From Actinomycetota bacterium (lineage in GTDB: Bacteria; Actinomycetota; Acidimicrobiia; Acidimicrobiales; RAAP-2): a DNA stretch of 64,000 bases. Location of the stretch: positions 372,001-436,000 of the forward strand of contig WLNI01000001.1 in NCBI GenBank assembly GCA_009699875.1, read 5' to 3'. Shown here piece by piece: positions 21,600 through 31,186 of this stretch (the first letter of the stretch is position 1; every line of letters starts with the position of its first letter). Below the pieces are notes generated by a model that was not told where the DNA came from, did not search any database, and worked only from the letters and a program-made list of their open reading frames with translations. Both the position numbers and the translations under genes were made by a program.

Positions 21600-23057
21600 G
21601 TGAACACTGAAGTGATAGTGAACGGTCAAAAGTCCTCACGGGTGAGGGACTCTCTTGTGCTTTGGGTTCTTGGTGGGACGATCGGTTCAATTGGCATGAG
21701 CGTCTTTGGCACCATTGTTGGTTCGACTCCCTCGCCGGCAACCGTCACCTGGTGGTACTTCATCACTTTGCGCGGAACCTTGCTCGCTGATGTTCTCTTC
21801 TACTTCTTTGTGGTGCTGCTTGTCACAAGTTGGATTGGGGTTGGTCTTCACGCGAGACGTGGAACACTTCTCGTGAAACACTGCTGGATCATCCTTTGTC
21901 TCTGGGGAGTTCCTTTGCTTCTTGGTCCACCAATGTTTGGCAGGGACCTCTATAGCTACGTCGCTCAAGGACTTATCGCTCACCAGGGGATGAATCCCTA
22001 TCACGTCACTCCTGAAGTTCTTGGAGCTGGCCCAAACTTGGATTCAATTGCCAGCGTGTGGCGCAACACCATCGCCCCGTACGGGCCTCTTTTTCTTTCA
22101 CTCTCTCGAGGCTTGGTCTCCCTTGCGGGACATTCACTCGTCGTCCAAGTCCTTCTCATGCGATCATTGGAAATCATTGGGTTTGTCCTTGTCATGGTGT
22201 TCTTGCCACGCCTTGCCCGACAACAGAGCGTGAATCCTGGGCTCGCCCTCTGGCTTGTGGCGCTGAGTCCCTTGGCCCTTACCAGCCTGATTGCCTCAGG
22301 CCACAATGACGCTCTCATGATTGGGCTTGTCGTTGCGGGAGTTTCACTTGCACTTGAGGGACGACTTGCCATCGGATTTGGTATCTGTGCGGTCGCCGCT
22401 TCGATCAAACTTCCCGCGGCTGCGGCAATTCTGTTTCTCGGAGTTGACGAATTCCGAAGAGCTGATCGCACCCGCCGACTTCGAATTCTCTTCGACGCGA
22501 TTCTTCTACCAATCGCAATCATCGTCGGAATTACATTGGCAGCAGGATACGGCTGGACATGGCTTGGACCTCAGGCCCTCAAGGTCCCAGGATTAGTTCG
22601 TGCCCTTATGACCCCATCGGTCTCGTTGGGATCGTTTGCGTATTCGATTCTTGATCTCGTTGGGGTCCACGTTGCATCACACACCATGGTCAGTATTTTC
22701 CAAGTGATGTGTACCGTTCTCACGCTGAGTGGCTGTGCGTGGTTGTTAGTGAACGCGCAGAAACTCAATGTTGTCCGAGCGCTTGGGCTCGCACTCCTCC
22801 TCTTTTCCGTCGGAAGTCCAACACTGTGGCCGTGGTATCTCATGTGGGGAATCTCACTCTTGGCAGCCACGTCAGCTCAGCGTTCACGCGTGTTGGTGAT
22901 TCTCGCTGGCTTCGCAATCTTCCTCGTCGATGCCGCGGGTACCCCAACGATTTCTGGATGGGGGGTCTATGTCACCGGCCCACTTGTCATAGCCGGCGTG
23001 ATTTGGTTTGTGAAGACTCGACATTGGGAGAAAGTTGTGGCTGGTGCAGGCCTCTAA
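21600..23057 (+). CDS. MptB-like polyprenol-phosphomannose-dependent mannosyltransferase (GT-C)
   Basis: FGRDLYSYVAQGLIAHQGMNPYHVTPEVLG, multi-TM GT-C fold; start likely GTG at 21600. Confidence 0.75.
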   Translation: MNTEVIVNGQKSSRVRDSLVLWVLGGTIGSIGMSVFGTIVGSTPSPATVTWWYFITLRGTLLADVLFYFFVVLLVTSWIGVGLHARRGTLLVKHCWIILCLWGVPLLLGPPMFGRDLYSYVAQGLIAHQGMNPYHVTPEVLGAGPNLDSIASVWRNTIAPYGPLFLSLSRGLVSLAGHSLVVQVLLMRSLEIIGFVLVMVFLPRLARQQSVNPGLALWLVALSPLALTSLIASGHNDALMIGLVVAGVSLALEGRLAIGFGICAVAASIKLPAAAAILFLGVDEFRRADRTRRLRILFDAILLPIAIIVGITLAAGYGWTWLGPQALKVPGLVRALMTPSVSLGSFAYSILDLVGVHVASHTMVSIFQVMCTVLTLSGCAWLLVNAQKLNVVRALGLALLLFSVGSPTLWPWYLMWGISLLAATSAQRSRVLVILAGFAIFLVDAAGTPTISGWGVYVTGPLVIAGVIWFVKTRHWEKVVAGAGL

Positions 23058-24207
23058 TTCGCTCTCTGAGACAAGGTCGACAAGACGACTACAAGATCGA
23101 CTTCGCTGGCTCTGGAGCCGCTACGAATGGCTTCGACTTCCCATTGGGATTTATGTCGCGTTCCGATTGTTCACTGTTATTGCGGTCGCTCTCGGGAATA
23201 TCCCTGACAATCAAGGATTTGGCGAAGCATTTTCTCGCTGGGACGGCTACTGGTTCCTCCAAGGCATTGAGCATGGACTCCCCTCGACACTCCCAATGGT
23301 TGATGGCCATGTCGCTGCGAATCCAATTGCCTTCTTTCCACTGTTACCTCAACTCATTCGAGGTGTGTCGTTTGTGACCTTCGTCGCTCCGTGGGTGGTG
23401 GGGATTGTGATCTCTGGCGTCACGGGACTTGGCTGCATCGTGGCTATTACCTATCTTGTTCGCCAATTTGCGTCGCAAGATGATGCTCGTCGCACGGCCA
23501 TTCTCCTGAGCGTGTTTCCAGGCACCTTTATCTTTTCGTTCATCTACAACGAAGGAATTGTCCTTACGCTCATCGCGTTTGGTCTCGTTGCGCTTCTGCG
23601 AGAACGATGGCTCCTCGCTGGTGTTCTTGGCCTCATCGCCACTGCGACAGCCCCGATTGCCCTGGCGTTTGTCGCGACGTGTGGGCTTTGTTCTCTGCGG
23701 GCACTCTGGCGCTCTCGCGACTACTCATCGTTACTCGCTCCACTCTTGGCTCCCCTTGGATTCCTTGGCTACATGGGATGGCTTTGGATACACACCGGCA
23801 ACCTCATGGCGTGGCGCCTCACTGAGCGAGGTGGGTGGCAGAGCGAGCCTTCAGTTATCTACCCCTTCCACCTCGTCTGGATCTTCGTCCAAAACCCCAT
23901 CTCGCAGGTCAAAACCACTGACTTGTTGATCATTGGCATGGTGGTGACCGCCTTCGGTTTGTTCTGGGCGTTTCGCCAGCGCCAACCATTTCCGGTTCTG
24001 GCATATGGATGTTTTGCCGTGACCATCGCCCTGATCTCGTCGCCGATCGGGCTTCGGCCTCGCTTCATCCTTCTTGCCTTCCCCGTGATCGTGGCCTACG
24101 CCCTCAGGTTCAAAGGTCGACCTTTCACAATCTTGGTCTGGGTCAATGGCGCCCTCTTGATGGGTTTCACTGCTTTTTCGTTTTTCACGTGGACGATCTT
24201 TCCCTAG
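23035..24207 (+). CDS. PIG-V-like / GT-C mannosyltransferase, membrane protein
   Basis: FSRWDGYWFLQGIEHGLP, AANPIAFFPLLPQLIRG; multi-TM; start uncertain. Confidence 0.75.
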   Translation: MWLVQASNSLSETRSTRRLQDRLRWLWSRYEWLRLPIGIYVAFRLFTVIAVALGNIPDNQGFGEAFSRWDGYWFLQGIEHGLPSTLPMVDGHVAANPIAFFPLLPQLIRGVSFVTFVAPWVVGIVISGVTGLGCIVAITYLVRQFASQDDARRTAILLSVFPGTFIFSFIYNEGIVLTLIAFGLVALLRERWLLAGVLGLIATATAPIALAFVATCGLCSLRALWRSRDYSSLLAPLLAPLGFLGYMGWLWIHTGNLMAWRLTERGGWQSEPSVIYPFHLVWIFVQNPISQVKTTDLLIIGMVVTAFGLFWAFRQRQPFPVLAYGCFAVTIALISSPIGLRPRFILLAFPVIVAYALRFKGRPFTILVWVNGALLMGFTAFSFFTWTIFP

Positions 24208-24298
24208 GGAAGCATCTCCAGGACGGCTATGAAATCTCGAGCACCCTGTTCAGTGACCTCAAGTACTCTTAGGACAACAAGGTCCGTGTTTTCGTTTT

Positions 24299-25750
24299 TT
24301 GAGAATCAAAAAGGGGGTGAAACCGCACATGGTGATGGACGTCGAGGTGCCGAATCTCCCCCTGGAGCGCCTTGGTCCGTTAATCGGCAACGACCGCTTA
24401 GCGTCGATCCAGATCCGAGGGCGTGCCTTCAAAGAAAATCTCCATGGACGCAGGATCTGGAACGTCAACTCAACCGCAGCTGGTGGTGGCGTTGCCGAAA
24501 TGTTGCGGTCACTCGTTGGCTACACGCGCCAAGCTGGAATTGATGCTCGTTGGGTGGTGATTTCTGGGGACCCCGAATTCTTTCGCATCACCAAACGTCT
24601 CCATAATCAGCTCCACGGTCTTCCAGGCGATGGCGGTCCATTAGCGGCCGCCGAGTCAGCTCACTATGTCAGCGTGATGGAACAAAATTTGCCTGAGCTG
24701 CGAGAGCGTATTCGTCCCGGAGACGTCGTGCTCCTCCACGATCCCCAGACTGCGGGTTTCGTCGAAACCCTCAAAGGGCTCGGTGCCATCATCATCTGGA
24801 GATGCCATATCGGCACGAACCAACACAACGAATGGACAGAGAGCGCATGGAACTTTCTTCGTCCATTCATCTCGACTGCCGACGCGTTCATTTTCTCTCG
24901 ACGCGATTACGTGCCTGAATGGATCGATCCCAGCCATGTATCCATCATTCCCCCATCGATCGATCCCTTTTCTCCAAAGAACCAAGAGATCGATGACGTC
25001 AACGTGCAACGTATTTTGGCGACGATTGGTCTCCTCGCCCCCGAGTCAGATCAAGAGCCTGGAGTTTTTACCGGCTACGACGGGCTGGGCCACCATGTGC
25101 GAGATGTCGCGGAGATCATCAGCGATGCCACGCCTCTCGACCCGGCGATCCCTCTCGTTGTCCAAGTCTCTCGATGGGATGGCCTCAAGGACATGGAAGG
25201 AGTGATGGTGGGCTTTGCCGAAGGCGTCGCTCCACGCAGCGACGCTCACTTGGCCCTGATCGGGGCCTCAGTAGGCGACGTCAGTGATGATCCCGAAGGT
25301 GCTGAGGTGTTGGCGAGATGCACTGATACCTGGGAGCACCTCCCCTCTGAGATTCGAGCAAGAATCCATCTGGTGTCGCTTCCGATGGACGACCTTGATC
25401 AAAATGCGGCAATGGTCAATGCGATCCAGCGCCACGCCACGCTGATTGTACAAAAGAGTCTCGTCGAAGGCTTTGGCATAACCGTGGCCGAAGGGCTCTG
25501 GAAGTCGAAACCCATGGTGGCCTCATCTGTGGGGGGCATTCAAGACCAGATCGTTGACGGGGCTGGCGTTCTCCTCAATGATCCCTATGACCTCGTCGCC
25601 TATGGCGACGCAGTGGCCAGCCTTCTTCTCGACCCAAACGAGATGAAGCGGCTCGGCCAGAATGCCCACGAGCACATTCTGGCAACATTCATCGGGGATA
25701 CCCATTTGCTTCGCTATGTTGATCTCATAGAGTCACTACTTCAGCCCTAG
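24299..25750 (+). CDS. treT: GT4 trehalose synthase (TreT-like)
   Basis: WNVNSTAAGGGVAEMLRSLVGYTRQAGIDARWVVISGDPEFFRITKRLHNQLHG, PPSIDPFSPKN, QKSLVEGFGITVAEGLWKSKPMVASSVGGIQDQI; start may be the internal Met at about 24329. Confidence 0.82.
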   Translation: MRIKKGVKPHMVMDVEVPNLPLERLGPLIGNDRLASIQIRGRAFKENLHGRRIWNVNSTAAGGGVAEMLRSLVGYTRQAGIDARWVVISGDPEFFRITKRLHNQLHGLPGDGGPLAAAESAHYVSVMEQNLPELRERIRPGDVVLLHDPQTAGFVETLKGLGAIIIWRCHIGTNQHNEWTESAWNFLRPFISTADAFIFSRRDYVPEWIDPSHVSIIPPSIDPFSPKNQEIDDVNVQRILATIGLLAPESDQEPGVFTGYDGLGHHVRDVAEIISDATPLDPAIPLVVQVSRWDGLKDMEGVMVGFAEGVAPRSDAHLALIGASVGDVSDDPEGAEVLARCTDTWEHLPSEIRARIHLVSLPMDDLDQNAAMVNAIQRHATLIVQKSLVEGFGITVAEGLWKSKPMVASSVGGIQDQIVDGAGVLLNDPYDLVAYGDAVASLLLDPNEMKRLGQNAHEHILATFIGDTHLLRYVDLIESLLQP

Positions 25751-25779
25751 ACCGCCACCCACAAAAGGAGCACATTTTC

Positions 25780-27654
25780 ATGAGCGCATTTCCGCCGATC
25801 GCCGACTACGGCTTCATTTCGGACTGCGAAAATAACTGTCTCATTGCACCTGACGGCACCGTTGAGTGGCTCTGCCTTCCTCGCCCTGACTCTCCCAGTG
25901 TCTTTGGTGCAATTCTTGATCGCTCCGCTGGCGGGTTTCGACTCGGGCCCTACGCCACCCACGTTCCCCACGACCGCCGCTACATTCCCGGCACAATGGT
26001 CTTAGAGACCACGTGGCACACCTCGACAGGGTGGCTCGTCGTTGAAGATTTTCTGGTGATCAAGCCGGTCGAAGAACAGTCTCGAAGAAAGGACTATCGA
26101 CGCGCTCCTGATGACTCGGCCGCGGTTGGCACACTCCTTCGGGTGGCCACCTGCATCTCTGGCAACGTCGAAGTCTTTGCGAACTGTTCACCGTCGTTCG
26201 ACTACGGAAGTGTGGTTGGCAACTGGGAGTATGCGGGTGACGACTACCACACTGCAGTCATCAAACAACCTGACGGCGACATCTCACTGACGCTCGAAAG
26301 CAATCTACGCCTCGACGTCATGGCTGGTCGAAGTTATGGGAGAACTCGCCTTCAAAAAGGCGAGTCTGTCTACACCGCCCTCTCTTGGGGAGACGATCTT
26401 CCCGGGACCTTAGAAGAGTCACGAAAGAACTTTGACTCGACCGTTTCATTTTGGCGACGATGGCTGAGCAACGGGCAGTTCCCCGATCACCCATGGCGCC
26501 AGTACTTAGAGCGAAGTGCCTTGACCCTCAAGGGTCTGAGTTATGCCCCCACCGGTGCCATCATGGCGGCGCCGACGACCTCTCTCCCAGAAACTCCCGG
26601 AGGAGACCGCAACTGGGACTATCGCTACACGTGGATTCGAGACTCCGCGTTTACTTTGCGGTCGCTCTATCGCTTGGGTTTCAACTGGGAAGCACTTGAG
26701 TACTTCTCGTTCATCTTCGAAGCTGCGTCGGCGGGCAATGTTGGCAACACCGGCGACTGGGAACTCCAAATTATGTACGGGATCGCTGGAGAACGCGATC
26801 TTTCAGAGCGCACCCTCGGGTATCTCTCGGGCTATCGAAACTCTCGACCCGTTCGAGTCGGTAATGGCGCGTGGAACCAACACCAAAATGATGTGTGGGG
26901 CATGTTGCTGGACGCGGTTGATAGCCAGATCCGCCAATCTGCCGGGGACCTCCCTCGTGGGACCTGGGAAGTATTGGCTGGGTTTGTCGATGCAGCTATC
27001 CGCCACGCCGGAGATCCTGACCAAGGGATCTGGGAGATTCGTGGCGATCCACAACACTTCACGGCCTCAAAGGTTCTCTGTTGGGTCGCTATGGACAAAG
27101 GCGCTGATCTCGCTCGCCAACGAGGCGACGAGCGCGCCGAAGGTTGGGCCAAAGCAGCTGACGAGATGAAAGCCGAAATTCTGGATAAAGGCGTGAACGA
27201 CAAAGGCAACTTCACACAGTGCTACGACAATGACGAACTTGATGCCTCACTCTTGCTTATTCCAATCATGGGATTCCTCCCAGCTGATGATGAGCGGGTT
27301 GTCAACACAGTTCGAGCAATCGCAAAGGACTTGACCGAAAATGATCTCGTCCTTCGCTATCGAGTCGACACAACGGATACTGGCTTTGAGGGAGAAGAAG
27401 GAACCTTTACGATCTGTTCCTTCTGGTTAGTCACTGCGCTCTCCATGATTGGAGATCTTGAAGAGGCCATGGGACTCTGCAAGAAGTTGCTGTCCTTGGC
27501 TGGTCCTCTTCACCTCTATGCCGAAGAGATTGACGCCAAAACTGGTGAGCACCTCGGAAACTTTCCTCAGGCCTTCACTCACTTAGCGCTCATCGAGGCC
27601 GTGAGTGGCTTGATCGAGGCTGAAGCAGCGTTACAGAACGGTGCTCGACCGTGA
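25780..27654 (+). CDS. Glycoside hydrolase family 15 protein (glucoamylase/trehalase type)
   Basis: IADYGFISDCENNCLIAPDGTVEWLCLPRPDSPSVFGAILD, GGDRNWDYRYTWIRDSAFTL. Confidence 0.9.
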   Translation: MSAFPPIADYGFISDCENNCLIAPDGTVEWLCLPRPDSPSVFGAILDRSAGGFRLGPYATHVPHDRRYIPGTMVLETTWHTSTGWLVVEDFLVIKPVEEQSRRKDYRRAPDDSAAVGTLLRVATCISGNVEVFANCSPSFDYGSVVGNWEYAGDDYHTAVIKQPDGDISLTLESNLRLDVMAGRSYGRTRLQKGESVYTALSWGDDLPGTLEESRKNFDSTVSFWRRWLSNGQFPDHPWRQYLERSALTLKGLSYAPTGAIMAAPTTSLPETPGGDRNWDYRYTWIRDSAFTLRSLYRLGFNWEALEYFSFIFEAASAGNVGNTGDWELQIMYGIAGERDLSERTLGYLSGYRNSRPVRVGNGAWNQHQNDVWGMLLDAVDSQIRQSAGDLPRGTWEVLAGFVDAAIRHAGDPDQGIWEIRGDPQHFTASKVLCWVAMDKGADLARQRGDERAEGWAKAADEMKAEILDKGVNDKGNFTQCYDNDELDASLLLIPIMGFLPADDERVVNTVRAIAKDLTENDLVLRYRVDTTDTGFEGEEGTFTICSFWLVTALSMIGDLEEAMGLCKKLLSLAGPLHLYAEEIDAKTGEHLGNFPQAFTHLALIEAVSGLIEAEAALQNGARP

Positions 27655-27685
27655 ATATTGCCCACGAAAGGTTTAGAGTGCTCCC

Positions 27686-28507
27686 ATGAGCGATTCGAGC
27701 CAGCCAGTTGAAGAAGAGCCCGTCTATAAAGATGGGCCTCGTCCCTACACCTTGGCCGTCGATATCGGCGGGACTGGGCTCAAGGCGTCAGTGCTTGACG
27801 CTAACGGGAACATGGTGGCTCCTCGCGTCAAAATTCCGACTCCGTATCCCAACCCTCCCGAGCAACTCGTCGCATCGCTTACCGAACTCGTTACTTCGCT
27901 CCCAAAGGCCGAGCGAGCATCTGCAGGATTCCCCGGGATGGTCAGAGACGGCATGGTACTCACGGCTCCTAGTTTCTCTTGCGTGCAGGGAACTGGAAGT
28001 CCGGTCGATCCTGCGCTGGTTGAAAAATGGACCCGGTTCAATCTTTCAGCTGAACTCACCAAGGCGTTCAACATCCCGACCAAGGTCGCCAACGATGCTG
28101 ATATTCAAAGTGTGGCCGTCGTCAGCGGAAAAGGACTAGAGCTCACCGTTACCCTAGGAACCGGCTTTGGTACCGGCATGCTCTATAACGGCCAGCTTCT
28201 CCCTCACCTTGAGATCTCCCACCTTATTTTTCGCAAAAACGAGACCTTCGATCAACAACTCGGTCAGGCGGCCCGGAAGGAAATCGGCAACAAGCGTTGG
28301 AACAAGCGAGTCCTCAAAGCCATTGACGTGATGAGGACGCTTATGGCCTTTGATCACCTCTACCTTGGGGGAGGCAACTCACAACACGTTCACCCTGAAA
28401 CACTTCCAGATGACGTCACCATCGTGTCGAACTCGGCGGGGATTCTCGGGGGCATTGACCTGTGGGAGCCAGATCACATCGGCGTCCATCACGACGTCGA
28501 CCACTAA
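27686..28507 (+). CDS. ppgK: ROK-type polyphosphate glucokinase (PPGK)
   Basis: LAVDIGGTGLKASVLDANG, ASAGFPGMVRDG, LGTGFGTGMLYNGQLLPHLEISH, NKRWNKRVLKAID. Confidence 0.88.
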   Translation: MSDSSQPVEEEPVYKDGPRPYTLAVDIGGTGLKASVLDANGNMVAPRVKIPTPYPNPPEQLVASLTELVTSLPKAERASAGFPGMVRDGMVLTAPSFSCVQGTGSPVDPALVEKWTRFNLSAELTKAFNIPTKVANDADIQSVAVVSGKGLELTVTLGTGFGTGMLYNGQLLPHLEISHLIFRKNETFDQQLGQAARKEIGNKRWNKRVLKAIDVMRTLMAFDHLYLGGGNSQHVHPETLPDDVTIVSNSAGILGGIDLWEPDHIGVHHDVDH

Positions 28508-28528
28508 GCCAACCCGGCGCTTCTTCCC

Positions 28529-28918
28529 TTAAGGTTGCTGTTGTTGTGATAGTTGTTCGAGGGCGAGCGAAAGCTGTGCTCGGTCTTCGTGAGTGCCGAG
28601 GGCCACAAACGCAGCAAGAACCGCCGCACGGTCATGGGCCAATTCAAGAGTGTCGTGCATGGTCTTCGCGCTGAATGACGCGAGGCTCTCTGATGCGACG
28701 TAGGAGAACGAGCGACCCACTCGAACCCGAGTCACGTAGCCCTTCTTTCCCAACCGGTGCAGAATCGTCATGATGGTGGTGTACGCATGGCTTGGAAGTT
28801 GAGCGGCAATATCAGGTGCGGGAACAGCTCCCTCGCTGACCCAGAGAATCTCCATCACTCGTCGCTCGAGTCCGCCAAGTGGTTTCATCATTCGCCCCAT
28901 TTCGCTTAAGTACGACAT
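28529..28918 (-). CDS. BlaI/MecI/CopY family transcriptional regulator
   Basis: GGLERRVMEILWVSEGAVPAPDIAAQLPSHAYTTIMTILHRLGKKGYVTRVRVGRSFSYV; likely start MSYLSEM. Confidence 0.87.
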   Translation of the reverse strand: MSYLSEMGRMMKPLGGLERRVMEILWVSEGAVPAPDIAAQLPSHAYTTIMTILHRLGKKGYVTRVRVGRSFSYVASESLASFSAKTMHDTLELAHDRAAVLAAFVALGTHEDRAQLSLALEQLSQQQQP

Positions 28919-28992
28919 AGTGTAGAACTTTGGAAAGGCTCGTGGCACGCCGCTGGCTCGCCCTCCGATGCTCAGGCAGGCATGATGGGGAG

Positions 28993-29214
28993 ATGGGATC
29001 AAAGGGAAGCAAGCCACGAAAGCCGAAACACCCCTTAGGGAAAGTTCCAAAGTACGAAGAGCCGAACAATATTCCCATGGCTGGACTCGGCGGAGGAGCT
29101 TCAGTCGGGCTTGGGCGAGAGGGCCACAGTTCTGACCATCACAAGAACAAGCCCCCTGGAAAACTCGGTGCGGGCTTTCTTCGCCTCTTGGGGCTCAAGA
29201 AAAAACAACCCTAA
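28993..29214 (+). CDS. Small Lys/Pro/Gly-rich hypothetical protein
   Basis: ORF MGSKGSKPRKPKHPLGKVPKYEEPNN...LGLKKKQP divergent from the BlaI gene; start not certain. Confidence 0.4.
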   Translation: MGSKGSKPRKPKHPLGKVPKYEEPNNIPMAGLGGGASVGLGREGHSSDHHKNKPPGKLGAGFLRLLGLKKKQP

Positions 29215-29222
29215 GTCAAAGC

Positions 29223-30791
29223 TCAGACAGGCGCGACAACCTCGAGCCGAGGCGTCTTCGGTTCTGGTTGGGATGCGCGTAGATCATCAATCAACTCATC
29301 TCGCACTGCACGATGGCCCGGGTCATCAAAAAGATTGACCTGTTGAAGCGGATCCTCTTGGAGATCGTAGAGTTCACCTTCGCTCCCGTCATGTGACGTA
29401 CCAGGCGCGTAGATCGAACAGACCAACCCATCTCGATAGATCGTTCTCATGTGCACGTCAACACCAAAAAGTTCCGAGTCCCATTCGGTGAGCACACGCT
29501 CAAATCCTCGAGTCTGCGCATCATTGTCGTCAACAGGCAGCGGTTTACCTTCCATCCACTCGTTTGGCGCAAGACCGGCAATTTGGCTAAACGTGGGAGC
29601 GAGATCAAGAAGCCCAACGGGTCGAGACACCACGGCTGGTTCGACGTGAGCAGATCGTGCTGGCCTCCAGATCAGTGGAAGGCGCATCAGCCCATCGACG
29701 TGGTACGGGCCTTTGAACATCAAGCCAAAGTCACCGCCAAGCTCGCCATGGTCTGTCGTGAAGACAACGTCGACGTCGTCACCCCAACCTGAGGTCTCAA
29801 TCATGGCGAGCACCCGGCCGATGGCCTCGTCGATGAGTTCGATCTCCACCGCATTCTTGGCCGTCACTTCTCTGAGCTGATCAGAGGTCAAGGTGGCGGG
29901 GACCCACTCAAGTGGAGCTTCAAAGTTTGAGACAAGGGATCCGTCGTACCACTCACTCCAGTGGCGAGGCTTCGAAGCGAGGACTGCTTCTCGCTTCGTC
30001 GCATCCTCGATGTAGCCCTCGGGCAGATCAATGTCACGCCATGGGACTCTTCCAAGCTCACTTTCGGGAGGGTCCCAGGGGTGGTGAGGATCAGGAAAGC
30101 TCATCCAACAAAACCAGTCTTCATCATCGCTGCGTTGGCGAAGCCAATCAATTGTCCGATCGGCCACCCAGTCAGTGTGATAGATCTCGCGATCGATCGG
30201 ATTATTTTTCACTTGAACGACTCCGGTGTCACCGCCACCCATCGCATTGACTTCGAGGTTGCCATCAAGCACTGGATAGAACATGCCGAGTGCTTCTGGA
30301 TGATTGTTCAAAATCCACACGCTGTAGTGCAAGGGTCCATTCGGGCCATGCGTTGCACTCTCGAGGTAGTCAAAGCCCCGGTGAGGGCCAGTTGTCCCGT
30401 CGTACCAAGGATCTATCGAGGAATGTGTTCCGCTGGTGGCCATACGAGTCTCTGGGAACGCATTGAACGGATCGACGTAGGGCTCGAAGTGAGACTTGCC
30501 GATGAGCGACGTGGCGTATCCCGCTCGAGAGAGTTCTTCGACGACACTCGGCGCATCAATCGGCATAGGAACACCATTCATCCAGACTCCGTGCGTGGAA
30601 GGGTGCTGCCCCGTAATGATGGTGGCGCGCGAAGGCATACAGACCACTGATTGAGGATGGGCTCGCTCGTAGCGAATTCCTTCGGCCGCCAACGAGTCAA
30701 TCACCGGAGTGCGAGAGTAGATCCCACCGTTACATCCCAAGGTGTCGAATCGTTGTTGATCGGTCGTGATAAATAGAATCTTCCTGCCCAT
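29223..30791 (-). CDS. Sulfatase (type I, formylglycine-dependent)
   Basis: ILFITTDQQRFDTLGCNGG; CMPSRATIITGQHPSTHGV (C-x-P-x-R). Confidence 0.92.
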   Translation of the reverse strand: MGRKILFITTDQQRFDTLGCNGGIYSRTPVIDSLAAEGIRYERAHPQSVVCMPSRATIITGQHPSTHGVWMNGVPMPIDAPSVVEELSRAGYATSLIGKSHFEPYVDPFNAFPETRMATSGTHSSIDPWYDGTTGPHRGFDYLESATHGPNGPLHYSVWILNNHPEALGMFYPVLDGNLEVNAMGGGDTGVVQVKNNPIDREIYHTDWVADRTIDWLRQRSDDEDWFCWMSFPDPHHPWDPPESELGRVPWRDIDLPEGYIEDATKREAVLASKPRHWSEWYDGSLVSNFEAPLEWVPATLTSDQLREVTAKNAVEIELIDEAIGRVLAMIETSGWGDDVDVVFTTDHGELGGDFGLMFKGPYHVDGLMRLPLIWRPARSAHVEPAVVSRPVGLLDLAPTFSQIAGLAPNEWMEGKPLPVDDNDAQTRGFERVLTEWDSELFGVDVHMRTIYRDGLVCSIYAPGTSHDGSEGELYDLQEDPLQQVNLFDDPGHRAVRDELIDDLRASQPEPKTPRLEVVAPV

Positions 30792-31186
30792 TAGTTCATC
30801 TCCTCCATTTGGCGTCCAAGTTCAACCAGTGCTCGAAATGTCACTGCACCTATTACTAATGCCATAATTCTCGGGTCGGTATCGGTCGCATAGACGGCCA
30901 CGCACGACGAATCATCAAGCGCAATGACGTCAAGCGTCCCTCTATGAAAGGTCAGGACAGGAAGATCCACGCGATATTGAATCCGTCGAAGTACTGGGTC
31001 TACGACGAGGAGCTCCTCGTTGAACGTCAAGCCCGAGACCGTCGTGATGGTCCTCGTGGTTCCCTCGACAACAGTTTCCGCAAAATCTGGGACCCACTTG
31101 GCTTGTTCGGCAGGATCGCCAATATGGTCCCAGACGGTTTCGGCGCTCTGGGGAAGGGTGATCTGGTAGCGAACCGCTCCAAGCAC
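30791..31186 (-). CDS. SRPBCC family protein
   Basis: YQITLPQSAETVWDHIGDPAEQAKWVPDFAET; short Bet v1-like ORF abutting neighbours. Confidence 0.75.
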   Translation of the reverse strand: MLGAVRYQITLPQSAETVWDHIGDPAEQAKWVPDFAETVVEGTTRTITTVSGLTFNEELLVVDPVLRRIQYRVDLPVLTFHRGTLDVIALDDSSCVAVYATDTDPRIMALVIGAVTFRALVELGRQMEEMN

